Source: Polymorphobacter megasporae
Lineage (GTDB): Bacteria > Pseudomonadota > Alphaproteobacteria > Sphingomonadales > Sphingomonadaceae
Length of the DNA: 64,000 nucleotides
Assembly: GCF_018982885.2 (NCBI RefSeq)
Contig: NZ_CP081849.1
Location: forward strand, 558,001-622,000
Reading direction: 5' to 3'
Under the pieces are notes generated by a model. It saw only the letters and a list, made by a program, of their open reading frames with translations, was not told the origin of the DNA and ran no database searches. The position numbers were made by a program, and so were the translations under genes. Of this stretch, positions 35,735 through 45,358 are shown one piece after another (the first letter of the stretch is position 1; each line of letters starts with the position of its first letter).

Positions 35735-36248
35735 GACGAGTCCTCGTGCTTGTCCTTCTTGCCAGAATCCTCATCGAGCTTCGGCGCCGCGAGCCGCCCA
35801 TCATCTTTCCGGAGCAACAACGTCGAACGCAGACATGGGCCTGCTTACAGGAATACTCGCTTCAGATCGACGATCTGCCACCCCGCCTTGAGCCTGCAGC
35901 GTCGCATCAATCTCCATGTCAACCTTGCGGCCGCGACCGTTGCGTTGGACGTTGTTCGGCGACGTGGCCAATGGCCACGACGTATGGGATCTTCATTCGC
36001 GGCAATTTGTAAGCTTGCGATCGGCAGCGTATTTGCCCAATAGCAGCATGCGGTCGCTGCGAGAGTAGTGCGCAATTCGTCGTTGGACAACTTGTCGATT
36101 TTGAACGCTGTGAATTCGTTCCAGAAATGGACCGCATCTGGGAACCAGTCAACAACGGCTGGCTCGCTTACGCCTCGACGATACCGAATGACTTGCCTCG
36201 ACTAAGGTCGAGTGTCATAGTTGTTGCGGGAAGCAGGGGGCGACTCGG
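35735..36248. other. Stretch with possible decayed minus-strand genes
   Basis: Several minus-strand frames look protein-like in parts: NDELRTTLAATACCYWANTL, YKLPRMKIPYVVAIGHVAE and, ending at 35728, KLDEDSGKKDKHEDSSYP. They lie in different frames and could not be assigned with confidence. The last 60 bases precede the metallopeptidase gene. Confidence 0.3.
36193..36221 (+). promoter_or_regulatory. Possible promoter with palindrome in the spacer
   Basis: TTGCCT (36193-36198) and CATAGT (36216-36221) are separated by 17 bases. The overlapping palindrome CTCGAC-TAAG-GTCGAG (36197-36212) covers the -35 edge and the spacer. The site lies 27 bases before the ATG of the interrupted metallopeptidase. 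Assigned by eye. Confidence 0.3.
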
Positions 36249-36912
36249 ATGGCACGGAAAGCTGGATCGAAGACCGGAAATTCGCCTGGATCCGCCGTCC
36301 GTCCCAGGAAGCCTCCCAAATCTTCTCCGACCTCGGGCGGGACCGTCGTTGCTTGGGAAGACGATCCAGGATCGGGTGTGCTCGGCCCACGGCCCGTGCC
36401 CGACATCGCACATACGCCATTAGCCTTTCGCTTCCCAAAACCCGCGCCCCCAGCAGCGACCTACGCGCAGAATACCAAGGAGTTTCGCTATTGGACAGCG
36501 GCGGAAGCCCTCAGGCGAGGAGCGGACTTCTGGGCGGTAGTCGTTCCCCTGACGGCGTGGGAATTGGGCAAGACACTTCCAGTTCTGCTCGACGAGGGCC
36601 AAGACCTGAACGCCTATTACGATCGCAAGGCTCTGAACTTCTTTCATGGGCCTTCGCCGTCCGGCACCGTCTACAGCGGCGAAAGTCCCGACGTGATCTG
36701 TCACGAGATGGGCCACGCCATCCTCGACTCGTTCAAGCCGCAGTTGTGGGGTGCCGCGAGCCAGGAGGTCGCGGCCTTCCACGAATCCTTCGGCGACATG
36801 AGCGCGATACTGTCCGCCCTCCAGCTTCAGTCTCTGCGCTCGGACATTTTATCGACCACCGGCGGCAAGCTTGCGCAGGCATCCAGACTTTCGCGGCTTG
36901 CTGAACAGCTAG

Positions 36913-38549
36913 CCCGTCTTATTCATGAGCCTTTCCGCTGCGGCTTTTCTGCCTCGGTTTTGCGGCTTGGCGATGGACGCGGGACGCAGTTTTCTGCGGC
37001 GCGGGGAACAGCGCGATTTCGGTATGCTGGCAGGTTTGCGGGGCTGGGTTTGATCGGCGGCACGGCCGCATCGGCTATGGGCTTGCGGCGCGCAAGCTGA
37101 GGGCGACATGGCGGAACAGCGCCGCATCGGGACAGGCGCTGGCGAGCGCGATGCGGATCCGGGTGGCGGTCTCGATGACGCGGGCCGCGACCTTGATCAG
37201 CCGCAGGCGGATGGTCGCGAACTCAGCGGCCCTGAGCGCAGTGGTTTTCGGCAGCGCCTGGCGTAGGCGCCACATCAACCAGTAGGCGGCGGTGTGCAGG
37301 AACAGCCGCATCTGGTTGGCATTGGCGGAGCGACACGAGGTGCGATCGCTCTTCAACTGGGTCTTGTGGAGCTTGATCAGGTTCTCGGCCTGGCCGCGGG
37401 CGCAATAGAGCGTGTCGTAGATATGCTGGGCGCTGCCACCCTTGAGCGAGGTGACGACGAAGCGGATGTCGAGCCCCATCGTGGTGGCCTCGATGCGCGC
37501 GACAACCCGCCTGCCAGTGTCGCCCCAGCTCCTGGCCGCATAGCTGGTCTCGGCATAGCGGCGCAGCACCGGTAGCGCGCGGGTGGCACGGTCGACGCAG
37601 ACCGCATCGGCGGCGGCGGCAATGACGGGATCGGCGTGCAGCGTCCGGTTGCCGGGGAGCCCGAAGACATAATCGACCGCGTTGGCCTCGCACCACGCCA
37701 TGACATCGGGCCGGCCATAATGACCGTCGCCGCGCAGCGTGATCCGTGTGTCGGGCCAGTGGCCCTTGATACGCCGGATCAGTCGGCGGACATGGCCGGC
37801 GATCTCGGCCCCTGAGGGGGTCTTGCCGGTGCGCAACAGCATCGCCACCGGCCGCCCGGTGGCGGTGTCGTAGACATGGAGCGGCAGGAAGCAGCGTTCG
37901 CCATAATGGCCGTTCCAGAACGACAGCTGCTGGCCGCCGTGGACGACATCGACCGTCTCGTCGATGTCGAGCGTCACCGTCGCCGGCGGAGCGGGATAGC
38001 TGGCGCAGTAGATATCGACCATGACGTCCATCATCCGCACCAGCTCGCGGGTTGTCGGGGCGTTCTCCCAGCGGCTCATCGTCGGCTGGCTGGCCAGGCC
38101 GACAGCGCCGCCGGGCAACTTGCCCGCCGCCAGCTTGAAGCCGGGATCGTGGCGCAGATCATCGAGATCGTCGGCATCCTCATAGCCGCAGGCGATCGCC
38201 AGTATCCGCGCTCGCAGGATGTCGGCCAGACCATGGACAACACGGCTTTGGTCGCGGGGGTCGGCGATGCAACCGGCCAGGCGGCCGGCAATGTCCATCG
38301 CGCGCTCCGCCTGCGCCAGCAGCGGCACACCGCCGTTCGATGTCAGCCGCCCGCCATCGAACGCCGCCGTCACTTTCTTGCGGCAAATGGCTGGGAATCC
38401 GAAACCGGCAACGCTATCCTCAGCCATGGCGGGCGTGGCACTTTCTGTCCGGGGTCAGAGGGTCGTCTAGACAACCATTCTCTACACCAAATCAGCAGGT
38501 TAAGCCACGCTCGCCAACCTGGAGCGCCCAGTCCGGTGAATAAGACGGG
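36913..38549 (-). mobile_element. IS1380-family insertion sequence
   Basis: The 1637-base element has the inverted repeat CCCGTCTTATTCA at both ends and a CTAG duplication on both sides (36909-36912 and 38550-38553). It carries one transposase gene on the minus strand. It is inserted in the metallopeptidase gene, and the exact target duplication suggests simple insertion without loss. Confidence 0.92.
37075..38427 (-). CDS. IS1380-family transposase
   Basis: The 450-residue protein matches the IS1380 DDE transposase: ICRKKVTAAFDGGRLTSNGG, VPLLAQAERAMDIAGRLAGC, first Asp in TVTLDIDETVDVVHGGQQLS, second region RITLRGDGHYGRPDVMAWCE and the late DTLYCARGQAENLIKLHKTQ containing the Glu. The frame is intact. 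Long plus-strand frames over it are shadows. Confidence 0.9.
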   Translation of the reverse strand: MAEDSVAGFGFPAICRKKVTAAFDGGRLTSNGGVPLLAQAERAMDIAGRLAGCIADPRDQSRVVHGLADILRARILAIACGYEDADDLDDLRHDPGFKLAAGKLPGGAVGLASQPTMSRWENAPTTRELVRMMDVMVDIYCASYPAPPATVTLDIDETVDVVHGGQQLSFWNGHYGERCFLPLHVYDTATGRPVAMLLRTGKTPSGAEIAGHVRRLIRRIKGHWPDTRITLRGDGHYGRPDVMAWCEANAVDYVFGLPGNRTLHADPVIAAAADAVCVDRATRALPVLRRYAETSYAARSWGDTGRRVVARIEATTMGLDIRFVVTSLKGGSAQHIYDTLYCARGQAENLIKLHKTQLKSDRTSCRSANANQMRLFLHTAAYWLMWRLRQALPKTTALRAAEFATIRLRLIKVAARVIETATRIRIALASACPDAALFRHVALSLRAASP

Positions 38550-39345
38550 CTAGGTGCTGCGATCCGGGCACAGATGCCCGATGCCGTCGAAGTCGACTGT
38601 CTGCGCAATGCGGCGAACTCCTTTACTTACAGGGTCCCCTCCAGCCTGCCGAGTTCCGGTCCTGCCTCGCAGCTCTCTTCCGAACCACACTCGTTCTCCC
38701 GCGTATTTACCGGTGCCTTCTTTGAAATCCTGGGCGCCATGCTGCAAATCAAGGCTGGCGCTTCTCCGCCGACGGAAGCGATGCTGTTGGCCGTCTCCAA
38801 CGAAATGGGCTCGATCCTCGCGATCGCAATAAAGGCCGCTTCCGTGGTATCGGACTGGTACGCGCAGGTGGCGGCGCAAATGGTCCTGGCCTCAAAAAGC
38901 GCCGACGAAAATTACCCATCTGCTCTCAAGGCAGTGTTCGTCCGGCGCCAAATCCTGTCGCTCCATTCGTCGACCACATTAAGTCTCGTCGCGAGCGCGC
39001 CAGCGGCGATGGCGGAAAGCATGGCCGCTGTGCCGGGCACCTTGCCGCAGATTGCACTTAAAGCCGAGCATTATGGGCTGGAAGGCCTCTTGTTTGTCGA
39101 TGCTCCCGGCCAGCACAGGGCCTTCATCGCCGCAGCGGCTTCAAATAACGCGCAACCGATCGCGGCTCCGACGGGCGCGGACGCCGCGCAGCATTTCGTC
39201 GACGACCTGTTTACGCGTGGTCGCGTGGAGTACAGGCCAACGGTGCATACTGTGCTCGATCATCAGAAGCGACTGAAGACGCACCGCGTCGTCAGTTCGG
39301 GTGGCAACCACCGCCTAGAACGTATCCTCTTCGATTGCGGACTGT

Positions 39346-39576
39346 GTGACCACTGATCAGCGTCGTCTGCCTCCCGGTCACCCTTTGGGATCCGGCGATG
39401 TCATCGTCCCTGACGACGATGAAAAGCGAGCCTTCGTCTTGGCGCAGGTTCGAAACGGCAGTGCGGTTCTTCCCCCGGATAACGGCAAGTTGCCTGCCGG
39501 CGCCACGCATGTGATTGTCGGCACCATGGCTGATGGCTCACCTGTGCTCCAGCGCGCGCGCTTTAGCGCATACTAA
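39346..39576 (+). CDS. Small hypothetical protein coupled to the metallopeptidase
   Basis: The ATG overlaps the stop of the metallopeptidase gene by 11 bases, indicating coupled translation before the IS insertion. The 76-residue product (MTTDQRRLPPGHPLGSGDVI, LPAGATHVIVGTMADGSPVL) is beta-rich. No family was recognised. With the upstream gene interrupted, its expression is uncertain. Confidence 0.55.
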   Translation: MTTDQRRLPPGHPLGSGDVIVPDDDEKRAFVLAQVRNGSAVLPPDNGKLPAGATHVIVGTMADGSPVLQRARFSAY

Positions 39577-39962
39577 GCGCGTTACCGGCAACGTTGCCGG
39601 ACGTCGTTCAGGACGAGGCGGATTGCCGCCTGGCAGCTATAGCGCCAACGGCTGCGGAAAGCAGACCTTCAATTCAAACCGTCTGTCGTTGGCGGTTCTC
39701 CACGATATCTTCAAACGGCGAACAGTAAATCGTGCGGGTGCTGCGTCGGTGCCGGGAAGATACCACACATCTAGATCCACTCGATTGTAAAGTATTCCGA
39801 CACCTTTAGAGCTGATCCCAGTCGATGAGTGTCGACATGGGATACCCGAATTGCTGTAATCTGTTGAAATCATGGACTTGTCGAGCATTGATGGTCGCGT
39901 GGGTTTTTGGCACAAAAATTGCATATTGGTTAACGTCTCTCGAGCAAATAGTGGGGTCTACG
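39577..39962. other. Intergenic stretch upstream of a PEPxxWA-CTERM gene
   Basis: No confident gene on either strand. The last 100 bases are AT-rich and probably hold the promoter of the gene at 39963. Confidence 0.4.
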
Positions 39963-40649
39963 ATGGTCGACGTTCTGAAGATTGCGATCGCCGCCACGAT
40001 CGCAGCCGTTGCCGTTCAAGCAAATGCTACCTCGGTTGCCCTCGGTGCCGGAAGCCAGAGCCTGACTCTCTATGGACAAGGTCCGGTCGCTCCCGGCATC
40101 GGAAGCTTCAAGGTCGGGCAAGGATCAAGCAGCTACGATGGAACGACGTCAACGTTCACCTTCTCGGGCGCAATCAGTGGCGGCGACCCCGGCTTTAACA
40201 GCGGTACGTATTCTTTCGTCACGAGCTATGCCGGACCAGACACGACCGAGGGTGGCCCAGCCGCTCCGCGCGCACAGTCAAATCCGGCCAACACCAATCA
40301 GTTTTATTATACCTTTCTTGATCCCACGACGACGATTACGCTCTTCCTTGATACGCCCGGCCAAAAATACGCTATCCCGCTGGTTGCCGGTGGTAACTTC
40401 GTAGCTGGCACGGGCTTCGATTTTCAATTCACCACAACCAGCTGCACCGGTGTCGCAGTTTGCGGCCAGAACAATGTGGGCCTGACGCCACGTGCCACGA
40501 TCGCCGGACCGGTGACAATCGGTGCGTCGTTCACCATCGCGACCGTGGCGCCAGGAGTGCCTGAACCGGCATCATGGGCGCTGATGGTTCTCGGCTTTGG
40601 CCTTGTCGGTGTTTCTGCGCGCTACCGGAATAAGGTCGTTGTGACCTAA
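39963..40649 (+). CDS. PEPxxWA-CTERM secreted protein
   Basis: ATG 39963 gives 228 residues with a signal peptide (MVDVLKIAIAATIAAVAVQA), a Ser/Thr/Gly-rich beta body with two Cys (SCTGVAVCGQ) and the C-terminal signal VPEPASWALMVLGFGLVGVS followed by ARYR. A longer upstream frame lacks a signal peptide at its start. It stands alone. Function unknown. Confidence 0.85.
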   Translation: MVDVLKIAIAATIAAVAVQANATSVALGAGSQSLTLYGQGPVAPGIGSFKVGQGSSSYDGTTSTFTFSGAISGGDPGFNSGTYSFVTSYAGPDTTEGGPAAPRAQSNPANTNQFYYTFLDPTTTITLFLDTPGQKYAIPLVAGGNFVAGTGFDFQFTTTSCTGVAVCGQNNVGLTPRATIAGPVTIGASFTIATVAPGVPEPASWALMVLGFGLVGVSARYRNKVVVT

Positions 40650-41011
40650 ATACGTGCCGAATATGAGGATGTCCGGCACCTATCAGCGTGGGACGACGTG
40701 TGCCCGCCATGAATTGGTGGGCGCCAGACCAACAAGCTTGTGGAGACGTCTGCAGCCTGGCCGCTTTACGGTGGCGAATACAGCAAAGCTGCCATTCGCC
40801 GGCGGATAAGGCTGCCGACAGCTCCCTCCCATAGCTAGCCGTGTCGGGCAGACGGCCGCTTGCTAAAGCGGTCGCTTGGTCAACTTGCTCTTTGGCTCCG
40901 TATAGGAAACCAGGATTTGGAGGGTAGCTTTTCGCAAAAAGCTGCGTTGCCCGATTAGGTCATAGAGAAGCTAGCGCAGCCTAACTGTTCGAACTGGATT
41001 TAGGGACAGAT
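40650..41011. other. Intergenic stretch, no gene seen
   Basis: No frame of note. A short GTGCCG/CGGCAC inverted repeat just after the stop of the PEPxxWA-CTERM gene could act as a weak terminator. Confidence 0.35.
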
Positions 41012-41580
41012 ATGCTGTGGTTTGCCATCGCGATGAGTAATTCTATCGCGTCGGTAAGCGCTGTCGCACCTTCGCGAATCACGATTATCGGGCACGCTGT
41101 TGATAAGACGCCGCCAGACGTCGCCATCCTCAGCTTTACCGTCCGCGGGGACGGCCAACATCGGACGCAGGAGCGCGAGATCTAGTCCGGAAGCAGGTCG
41201 CCACTAATTTAGCGATGGCAAATCAGCTTGGCGTTGCCGACGATGCGGCGACAGGCGAGCTGACGCATCACGAGGTGCGGGACGCCACCTGCAAGAGCGA
41301 CGATACCCCCCAGATGTCATTCGGGGGCGCCGTTATGGGTTTTATCGCCGAATTACCAGTGATGCTGCGCGTCGTAGCTGTGGATACTGCCGGCACGGTC
41401 GTAGAAATCGCCGCCCGAGCAGGTGCGATCGACGTTGCAGTAAAAAACCTCGGCTCACAGGATCTCCATGCAGCCCTTCGACGTGCGGAAGCAGCGGCTA
41501 TCGCCGACGCACGGGACCATGCCCCAGAGCGCATTACGGCGTTGGGGCCGATCGCCGTCTGGCAGCTTTCGGGCGACTAA
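41012..41580 (+). pseudogene. SIMPL-domain (DUF541) protein, frameshifted
   Basis: The frame from ATG 41012 reads PSRITIIGHAVDKTPPDVAI, LSFTVRGDG and stops at 41183. A second frame continues to 41580 with MANQLGVADDAATGELTHHE, VVEIAARAGAIDVAVKNLGS and LHAALRRAEAAAIADARDHA, the order of the SIMPL fold. About 30 residues of the usual linking region fall across the shift. The N-terminus has a weak signal-like start. Probably inactivated, or a sequencing error. Confidence 0.65.
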
Positions 41581-42458
41581 TCGCCGTAAGCGGACCTTCG
41601 TTATACAGGGCTAGAACGCCGCGACGGCTCGGAAGCTCAAATCGGTCATGGCGGCACATCGGGCCGCCACCGGTCGTTAGGTAGGACCGAGCAATGACCG
41701 ACATCGCACGCAAGACCTGTCTTTCCAGCGGCATATTGTGCACGGTGAATTACGATACTAAAATCAAGAACGCTTACGACTGGCTGGTGCCACCAGTGTC
41801 GAACGCTTCGTCACCCGCTCAATCGCCACAAGGTCGTTAGGGATGCGTGCTGCAGCTATAATCCCACTTATATTTTTGATTGTTCAAACTGCTGACGTCG
41901 ATGCCAGTCCGATAACGCATAGCTCTGCATTGCCCTTTCCGACGGATCAGAAGCCAAGGTCTTCTGGACCTACTGCAGGTTGACGACGCTGCGATGACCC
42001 GAGCGGATACCATCGCCCGATACACGATCGTGGAGTTAGACCGCATACTCTGACCCATGACCAACAATGTTCGTTCCGAAACCGGTGTTCGCCAAGGAAT
42101 CCGAAAGCCACATGGCGGCTTTCAACCTCGAAGTGCTAAATAGTCGGCGATCAATTCTCGTGAGCCCTAAAGGGTACTGCCCTGCTTCGCACCAGGATGC
42201 GTCGCGATTGATCTTGGCCATGTTTGTGCTGCGGATCTACGCGGCGTCATTGATCGCGATCCGGCGATTCTACGGCGGACATACTCGAGCATCATCAGTT
42301 CAGTTCGAGGCCGGTTCGTCTCGGCTTATTCTTTTCTTTATTTCGTTAACCAACGATGTATTTATCAACCTTACCGCTTCGTATATTTTCCCGCAGTCGT
42401 TGAGATGTAGCATGACGCACGTTTGCAGCGCGGAACACGTAGCTGAAGGATGTAAACC
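41581..42458. other. 0.9-kb stretch with no confident gene
   Basis: Frames at 41837-42067 (minus) and 42067-42462 (plus) are low in protein character. The part from 42300 is AT-rich and precedes the PEPxxWA-CTERM gene, so it probably contains its promoter. Confidence 0.35.
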
Positions 42459-42992
42459 ATGAGCGTCAAGTCGCTTTTCACGGTTGGTACGGCGATTGTA
42501 GCTTACGGCATATCGGTGTCTGCTGGCGCTGTGCCGCTTGCATTCGATCTTTCTGGTCCATCAGGCACGGCGATATTCCAGCTCGACTCGAAGCCTACTC
42601 CTGACTTCTTCAGCACATTTCTGGGCTCGGATCAGTTTGGGTTTCGAGATGTGGTCGGCATATATGGCGGGACCCGCGGAACTGCGTCCACCATCAGCTT
42701 TGGTAATGGTCTTTTCTCCATCCTCAGCGTCACGGCTCCTAATTTGGGATTCACACAATTTATAGCGCCAACGCTGTTCACCGGCTCGCCCAGCGCACCG
42801 GTCTTCGCGACTGGCTCGTTCACCCTGATCAATCCGTTCTTCGGCAATGCAAACCTCAGCATCTCTCAGGCTCAAGGCACGGTTCCCGAACCAGCTGCTT
42901 GGGGCCTGATGATTGTCGGATTTAGTGGTATTGGCATGGCGTTGCGGTCTCGCAGGGGAAGCCATGCCGTCAGGACGTATCACAATGTTTAG
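42459..42992 (+). CDS. PEPxxWA-CTERM secreted protein
   Basis: The 177-residue protein starts at an ATG after GAAGGATGTAAACC. It has a signal peptide (to about residue 24), a beta-rich Phe/Gly-containing body and the C-terminal signal VPEPAAWGLMIVGFSGIGMA followed by LRSRR. It stands alone, and its bases are less GC-rich than the catabolic genes at 48-64 kb. Function unknown. Confidence 0.85.
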   Translation: MSVKSLFTVGTAIVAYGISVSAGAVPLAFDLSGPSGTAIFQLDSKPTPDFFSTFLGSDQFGFRDVVGIYGGTRGTASTISFGNGLFSILSVTAPNLGFTQFIAPTLFTGSPSAPVFATGSFTLINPFFGNANLSISQAQGTVPEPAAWGLMIVGFSGIGMALRSRRGSHAVRTYHNV

Positions 42993-43678
42993 CTCTGCGA
43001 TTTGCGGTGGCCATAATCGCGTGGAGTTCGACCGCGGCTAGCAAGCCGGATCTCAAGGTGGTTTCGATCGGTCTCGGCGACGAGGAGCCTATGATCCTGA
43101 GCAATCTCGGGCGGGTTCCGGTCAGTCGCTTCCAGACGATCGCTCGCGGTAAGCGGTCCTTTGTTCAACTACCTCTATACGGCAATCGACCACTTCAAAG
43201 CATCCCCGCCATAGCTTCACACTCCGGTTTAAGCCCTTTCCTACTTTTCGGTTTGGATTAAGCGCAGATGGCTTGGTTAACATTCGCCATGATGAAATGA
43301 CTTCGGTGGAGTGTGAACCGGCTGCTAAGCAGAACTCGGCTCCATACGCGGCAGGCCATTGCAATCGCTGGATGTTATTCCCCCGGAGAGGATCACAATC
43401 GGAGCCAAGTGTGTCCTCCAATAATGGCGGCTTGAGACATGACTTTGATAGCGTATCGTCGCAACATTAGGGGTATGGCTCGACGGCCATCTTTGTCAGC
43501 CGCGAAAGGCGAAGCAGACTTTTGAAATGTCGATGTGGCACCTTGTGTGAGCACCATCCCTTAGATCTTCGATTACGGCGGCGAACGACGAGCTTTGAAA
43601 TACGGCTCTTGGTAATCGACCGACTCTCTCGATAGCGCGATTTTGAATAATTCTCATAAATTTATGGTTTAACCGCTT
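42993..43678. other. Stretch with no confident gene
   Basis: Only short frames. The sequence is AT-richer than average for the window and shows no repeat or terminator that I could identify. Confidence 0.35.
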
Positions 43679-44395
43679 CTAAGTCATCCGGTCGGTCGCG
43701 ATACGCCTTAGCAAGACAAGCCTATTCTGAATACATCTGTCGTTCGTTGAGAAAGGTCGTTTCACCATAGTCCAGCGCTTCAATTGTCGAAGGATCGACA
43801 CTATTATCCAGAGCTGCAAAGCGGGCCGCCAGCTTTCGGTCAAGTGCGCCAGAGACTCGTCCGACCAAATCGAGCTGGTTGTTTCGCCTTGGCCGGAACG
43901 GCACTGAAAACTTGGAGTTTTATGAGCTTGAATCAGAGCATTCAGCGCTTGTGAGGGTGTCGACCGGTGCGATCGCGGAGGCGGTAACGACACCGGCTGT
44001 ACACGAACGTTAGTCGGCCGCTTGAATTGCTCGCCTATCGCAACATCCGCTATAGCCTTTGTCATCATTGTCGATCGATCAATCGAGTGATTGCCGTCAA
44101 CCTGCCCAGTCTGACTTACAATCTGCGGCAGTAAGATTCCCGCGGTCTGTTTGACTAATGATATGGCTACATTTTCGGATGATGTTCCAGCTGCGGGATG
44201 CCGCTGCTGTATCGACGCCGCTATCCGAGACGTCGGCTGGAGCGTGGATCGCCAAGTTGCCCAGCCGATCTCTATCAGCATAGCAGTGACGAGCAAACCG
44301 ACGGCTAACCACCGGTTCCATCCGGCACCGAGTGTTTCTAATCGGGCAGAATACGCCTCAGGGAAAGCGAATCGAGGTGAACTGAGGGTTGGCAC
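43679..44395 (-). CDS. Hypothetical single-span membrane protein, possibly decayed
   Basis: The 238-residue frame starts at GTG and has one hydrophobic helix near the N-terminus (WLAVGLLVTAMLIEIGW). A Gln/Ser/Pro-rich region follows, vaguely like the start of a TonB-type energy transducer. Its C-terminal third loses protein character, while an alternative minus-strand frame (43722-43904) reads plausibly (GRVSGALDRKLAARFAALDN), suggesting a frameshift. No family assigned. Confidence 0.35.
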   Translation of the reverse strand: MPTLSSPRFAFPEAYSARLETLGAGWNRWLAVGLLVTAMLIEIGWATWRSTLQPTSRIAASIQQRHPAAGTSSENVAISLVKQTAGILLPQIVSQTGQVDGNHSIDRSTMMTKAIADVAIGEQFKRPTNVRVQPVSLPPPRSHRSTPSQALNALIQAHKTPSFQCRSGQGETTSSIWSDESLAHLTESWRPALQLWIIVSILRQLKRWTMVKRPFSTNDRCIQNRLVLLRRIATDRMT

Positions 44396-44669
44396 AGCTT
44401 GCCCTTAGTACGCCTCACGATCAACCATCCCCACCAATGGTATCGATACCGATTCTGACGGCGGGCGATGACGCGTTAGTCTGCGATCGTAACGGATTAT
44501 TGAGCAAACCCTGGCGTCAGCGACTCCCCATACCGTGCATCCACCAATTCTCATCGCCAGTCGTCATCTTCGGACATTGACGGCCGACCTCAAATTAGGG
44601 AGAAAATCCTCGCGTACAACCGGGCTCTCATGATGTGCTCTGATCTTCGAAGATTTTGGTCAGAAGTGT

Positions 44670-44990
44670 TCAGGGCCGCGCCAGCCTCGGGGGCCGATAA
44701 TCCAGCCTCGAAAGCCGTGGCGGTTCACATATTATATCGGTGATTAAGCCGTATGAACGACTACAATAGAAGCTTACTTTGGGTGCTGACCCGTACATCA
44801 GCGAGGCGTCATTTACTTGAACGAGCCCGTTTACATTCAAAACAAGACCAGTGGAGGGATAGATCACGGTCTCGGATCGGATCTCGTTATAGCGCCATCT
44901 CAACCCTATGTCTGAATAGCTTGAAGTAAGGCTCACTTCGGCTCGCGCATGACCACTAATTAATATCGCGATTACGATAAGACTACTCAA
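44670..44990 (-). CDS. Possible small secreted protein
   Basis: A TTG start would give 106 residues with a signal-peptide-like beginning (SSLIVIAILISGHARAEVSL) and a beta-rich body containing two Cys (VSFYCSRSYGLITDIICEPP). No ribosome site stands out and no family was recognised. Confidence 0.4.
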   Translation of the reverse strand: MSSLIVIAILISGHARAEVSLTSSYSDIGLRWRYNEIRSETVIYPSTGLVLNVNGLVQVNDASLMYGSAPKVSFYCSRSYGLITDIICEPPRLSRLDYRPPRLARP

Positions 44991-45321
44991 CTAAACCCGC
45001 TTCTGAGAAGATGATCTGTGTTCAAAAGGACAAGATGCACCCTTCGACAGCATACCAGTCAAATCCTTTTGCTTTTCGTTCATCCAGGGCTACGACAATG
45101 TCGTTGCTTCTGAATGATAAAACAAGCTCACAGCTGACTAGCTTGTTGTTATTACAAATTACGAAAGGCAGGTACCGACTGATAGGGTTGGAATGCTCAG
45201 TTAATGGCGCGGACGTTTACTACAACGATCGTGACGCCCTTAAGGCGCAATGATCAGCGGCTACGATATCTGATCGACGGCCACGCGCATATCAAGTTCG
45301 CGAGCGTAAGGGCGAACGCAG
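44991..45321. other. Intergenic stretch, no gene seen
   Basis: AT-rich sequence between a small minus-strand frame and the PEPxxWA-CTERM gene. A plus-strand frame at 45011-45253 is not convincing. Confidence 0.35.
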
Positions 45322-45353
45322 TACGGTTGCGACCCGGCTGGATCGCAACCGTA
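45322..45353 (-). terminator. 11-bp hairpin after a PEPxxWA-CTERM gene
   Basis: TACGGTTGCGA and its exact reverse complement flank a 10-base loop, starting 5 bases past the stop of the minus-strand gene at 45359. There is no T-run on the minus strand. Confidence 0.5.
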
Positions 45354-45358
45354 TTTGT

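Larger units (their letters stand above)
36249..39356 (+). pseudogene. HEMGH metallopeptidase gene interrupted by an IS1380-family element
   Basis: The 5' part (36249-36912) encodes a basic N-terminus and a zinc site: HEMGHAILDSFKPQLWGAAS with a downstream Glu in VAAFHESFGDMSAIL, as in gluzincin (M4-like) peptidases. The 3' part (38554-39356) continues VDCLRNAANSFTYRVPSSLP and SEPHSFSRVFTGAFFEILGA. Removing the IS (36913-38549) and one CTAG copy joins the parts in frame (LAEQL-GAAIRAQMPDAVEV) into a 488-residue protein. In the present state the frame runs into the IS and stops at 37100, giving a truncated product that retains the zinc motif. A small gene overlaps its stop. Confidence 0.85.

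Noticed and set aside
35845-36155. Minus-strand pieces resembling a tRNA-synthetase anticodon-binding domain (KIPYVVAIGHVAEQR)
   Set aside because: The resemblance is short and spread over different frames; not enough to name.
41837-42462. Frames before the PEPxxWA-CTERM gene at 42459
   Set aside because: No signal peptide, domain or ribosome site; composition unlike protein.
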